A DNA stretch of 64,000 bases, from assembly GCF_019649055.1 (NCBI RefSeq), contig NW_026570242.1, forward strand, positions 62,001 through 126,000, given 5' to 3'. Origin of the DNA: Paramacrobiotus metropolitanus. Its lineage: Eukaryota > Tardigrada > Eutardigrada > Parachela > Macrobiotidae. The notes under the pieces are model-generated. The model was not told the DNA's origin, searched no databases, and was given only the letters and a program-made list of their open reading frames with translations. Positions 60,599 to 64,000 of this stretch are shown here, in pieces (the stretch's first letter is position 1; every line of letters begins with the position of its first letter). Both the position numbers and the translations under genes were made by a program.

Positions 60599-63054
60599 GG
60601 CAGTGATGGCACAGTTATATATACAGCGCTAATGGTGCAAAGAAAAACGAATTCGGATTGCTAAATTGGGAACGGTTAAAATCGCCGACGCGGCGACACA
60701 TACTAGCCAAACTGTTTCGATAAACGACACTTTTCACGAAAATATTCGAAAAACACGAAGCGATGCATGATGGCGCAATGTTCCTGTCTGATGTGTTATG
60801 GAAGACAACAATAACAGCTGAGATCCATTAGTTTGGCTTTAAATTCCATTTATGCAGAGACGTGCTGTTGCATGTGACGGTGGGAAAAAAGAAGACATGT
60901 TTACGATGATGAGCATCAAAATGACCAGTACATACGGGAAAATGTATCCAGCAGATTAATGGAATACAAGTATGTATTTATGCCGGTATTTATACGGCAA
61001 TGATGCGGATTATATGGAGCACGATCGGCATGCGATCGCGCTGGTCAGCTGAAATGTTGAAATGGCCAGTTACATCCCTGTGTGCGCGCCAGACTGGATC
61101 AGATGGTTTTAAACGCGGGTTGAGACTTGAGACTTGTAGCCCAGTGATTAACAAGGATAACCGTCGCGATGGGCTGTTTGGTAGTTTAAGCTCTAATCGT
61201 GTAATGGAATCTTTCGGCCCGCACAACTGGCGAATTATCAACTTTTGCAATAGCCTACAATTCTGTGGGTGTACTGGTTGAGTATATCGTTGTGGAGCTT
61301 CACCATGAACTGTGGCAACCACGAACGGAAGCTCGAACGGCAATAAAACCATAAATGTTTAAAGTTCAAAACTTTTTCCCTATCTGCTATACAAATAAGC
61401 GGCGTAATGTGTAAGCATAGCACTTTTTGATTACCGTCCATAACTGAGATTACCAAAATGAAAATGGGAAACTGGACACGTACGTTTATGCGATAGACAA
61501 AAATAATCGAATGCCTGCAGTGCCGATTTTTATAGTCGTATTAATGTTTGTATGACATTTCCTCAAATACGTTATGTGAAAATTAATTAAACGTGCGCGC
61601 CAGTGTTACTAAAATCAAACACCTCTTTATCATGAAAATACTACCATAGGTTATCCAGTACATCTATGAAAGTTGCATCCATATGCACAATAATTACTGC
61701 TTACGTAGAGTATAAATTAGCCCAAAATTTGTGAAACGTCTTAAACGTCGTAAAAGTCATGATAAACATTTTCACTTTTTATGGTAAATATTATTGTGTC
61801 TCTACCTACATCGGTAAAGAACTGCAAACCTTACTTGATCATTGCTTTACTGCACTTTAATTATTCTACTTCATTGCAATAATTGGCATTACTATATTGT
61901 GAACAATTACAAAATCATCAAAATGTTGCATTGGAATCTTAGTGTTAGAGTAATTGAGTACAAACCGGATAACCATTCTGAACCTATCGTGTTTTCTCTT
62001 GGCTGTGTTTATAAGGAGAAAATATATGCATATCTGGTTTGAGTGGCATTGTGGAATTACAGCCGGTTTTAGTTGCAAAATCCTTTAACGGTTTTACCGA
62101 CAGCATTTCGAATTTGTCTGCATGGTTTTGAATTGTAATAACACGCCTGACAAGAAGCAAGGGAGATTCGATCACATTTCCGGTCTGTTGCGAATGATAC
62201 ATCGGTGCAAATATCACTACGGCACATGCTATGCATACAAATTGCCCTCTGCGCACAACATTCCACTAAGTTTTCATGGTTTACAGCCGGAAAATATGTA
62301 TTTTTCTTTGGCGACGATACTGGCCGAAGAAAACACAGCGGATGAGTCAGAAGGTTTCTTAATGAAGTGATAAGTGAAGATGCCAGCGGTGTAACCTACT
62401 TTTCGCATGTGCGTATTCATCGATTAACTGGATACTATTATCAAAAGTTGCAGACACTTTTAAACTGGAATTAACTGCATTTTCGCTTTCCGATGACTTC
62501 GTATTGTTGACAGAGCCGTGTAGAGTCAGTTGAAGAATTGTGATGGATGGGGCTGAGAAATTGCTGGAGACGCAGCGACCGCTCCGATCATCCGCTTTAC
62601 AGTTCGCGTTAAGCTCATTCCAGCAGTGGTCAGTACGCAGTAATTAGATTTCAGGATGGAAAAAGACATGGCCTGAATTTCGTGCTTCATTACACAGTGG
62701 TTAAGGATAGTTAAGAACGGGAAGGAAATGTAATTAGCCGTTGTCAGCTAATCAACTGCGAAGAATTTATTGGCAGTTTGTTGTGCTTGAGTGGCAAATC
62801 TGGGCTTGCAAAGCTTCGATCGATGTAAAAAAATGGTTTAAAGTGCGAATTATGCAATGTACGCCAACACTTCTTTAAAAAACTGCAAAACAAGGGACCG
62901 AAAAAAATCGTTAATGCAGTTCAGCAGTTGCACAAGTGCATACTGTACATGCTTGCAATGCCGGCATTAGGCTTGTACGTTGCTACAATAAATCACGGTT
63001 TGCTGTGGATTCCTTGGCGCACTTGTTTTGTATTGCATGGACGCTTCCTGTTTT
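60599..63054. other. Gene-poor right end, part 1
   Basis: Promoter side of the Sushi/MAM gene, then about 2 kb without a recognisable exon. Minus frames at 60990-61352 and 61984-62256 lack domains and splice support. Confidence 0.35.
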
Positions 63055-63205
63055 CTTACTAGTATAGAAGGTCGTAACCGCCCTTAGCGCAAGCGAGCGA
63101 GCGTGTAAGACTTTTTTGTGCAAAAACTTCTTTGGATAAAACACCAACAACAGTAAACATGCGGGGGTCTGTCTTACCGTTCCCAGCTGCATCATATGCT
63201 GGGAC
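63055..63205 (-). repeat. Dispersed repeat, copy 2
   Basis: Same orientation as 45055-45215. Shares TACTAGTATA, AGGTCGTAACCGCCCTTAG and GCGAGCGTGTAA, then a weaker patch with CATATGCTG near 63194. Confidence 0.65.
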
Positions 63206-64000
63206 ATATCGGTAAGCTTTTACGTCAGACGTCCTATACTATGTCGGTCCTGGCACCGACTTTCAGAATAAGACGACCGTATTTGTTTGTACATCCTTTT
63301 ATTGGGTATAAATAGGGTATAGAAGGGTACATCCTTTTATTGGGTAATGAAGTCTGCTGTAAATTTTTAATAAGAACCCACAGCAAAACCCGATAAATGA
63401 TCTCATACAATTCTGGCAACCCGCAAACTTGTCTGTTTGTTATAGACAAAAAGCGATTATTAAACAGATGTCTGTCTGTGCAGAAGTAGCGTTAATTATT
63501 TTTCAAATTAAACATGTTCAGGCTACCGGGTCACACCGGGTTATAGCCGGCTTAGTGAGGTCAGCCCACTGACACGACATTGACGTCCACGGACACGACC
63601 ACCAGTACTGACAGGTAACTTAGCGGCGACGGGACTTATAACATTGAGATTTTGTTTCTGATTGCGGTCAGCCGAATGGAATGTTTTGGAGAATAGCAAA
63701 GCCGGTTTTTGCACGCAGAAAAGAGTAGGCAGTCGAGAGCGGGTTGGCAGTCTGACATAACGCGCTTAGCTCCAAAGGGGTAGTGGACAGTCGGAGCACA
63801 GAGAAAAATCGTTAAGCACAGCTGGCTTAGCGCAAGCCGGCCTTAGGATAGCAGCCAAAAGCATCCTGGTCACAGGGAGTGCTGACCGGCATGTTTTAAG
63901 ATTTTGAGGCAGCTCTTCAACTTGACGGCCGCAACCAGCCAATAAACAATGCTACACCTGGCGGCGTAAGGGATGGTCCCGAAAGAGCAAAAAGAGTCGC
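63206..64000. other. Right end of the window
   Basis: A direct repeat TACATCCTTTTATTGGGTA occurs at 63290 and 63329. The last 450 bp are less A/T-rich with several GCCGGCTTAG-type words ('agccggcttagtg', 'caagccggccttagg'). No gene recognised. Confidence 0.4.

Noticed and set aside
60990-61352. 120-codon minus frame
   Set aside because: No ATG context, domain or splice support; composition is like the surrounding non-coding DNA.

Overview
This is a window of nuclear DNA from a compact invertebrate genome. Genes have many short introns (about 45-120 bp, some 1-1.6 kb), lie on both strands, and encode animal-type proteins: heterotrimeric G-protein subunits, HD-PTP, NAA80, a ZSWIM2-type E3 and EMC6. 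My best guess is a tardigrade or another small ecdysozoan. That is inference, because nothing in the DNA fixes the phylum.

Layout. 1-12.4 kb: a Gq-like G-alpha (cut by the left edge), HD-PTP/PTPN23 and a divergent G-beta, all on the minus strand, with a small mariner-type MITE and a perfect palindrome between the last two. 13.9-20.1 kb: a SMYD-type SET/MYND protein (+) and an orphan seven-helix receptor (-). 20.9-27.3 kb: PEX1 (-) head to head with NAA80, the actin N-acetyltransferase (+). 28.5-33.2 kb: a large secreted protein with three VWC domains. 33.7-38.3 kb: a rearranged clathrin heavy chain ending in an IAP-type RING finger (-), head to head with a degenerate MUTYH-like protein (+, 38.9-41.2 kb). 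41.7-44.5 kb: ZSWIM2-like (+) and IDI1 (-), convergent. 44.6-51.1 kb: gene-poor, with decayed sequence, a GC-rich tandem repeat of about 150-175 bp, a 124-bp satellite and a hairpin cluster. 51.4-60.6 kb: EMC6 (+), a four-helix PPxY protein (+) and a Sushi/MAM type I membrane protein (-). 60.6-64 kb: no gene recognised.

The genes do not form one pathway. Membrane traffic and signalling are common themes: HD-PTP (ESCRT), clathrin-RING, PEX1 (peroxisome import), EMC6 (membrane insertion), a GPCR, G-alpha and G-beta.

The most unusual items are the clathrin heavy chain-RING architecture, with the fusion point inside one exon; the MutY homologue that keeps the iron-sulfur and zinc cysteines but has lost a recognisable helix-hairpin-helix; and the HD-PTP phosphatase domain whose P-loop arginine is proline. 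Exon joins were made by eye from GT/GC...AG sites that keep frame and family similarity. Joins given with exact coordinates were checked for phase; the others are approximate.
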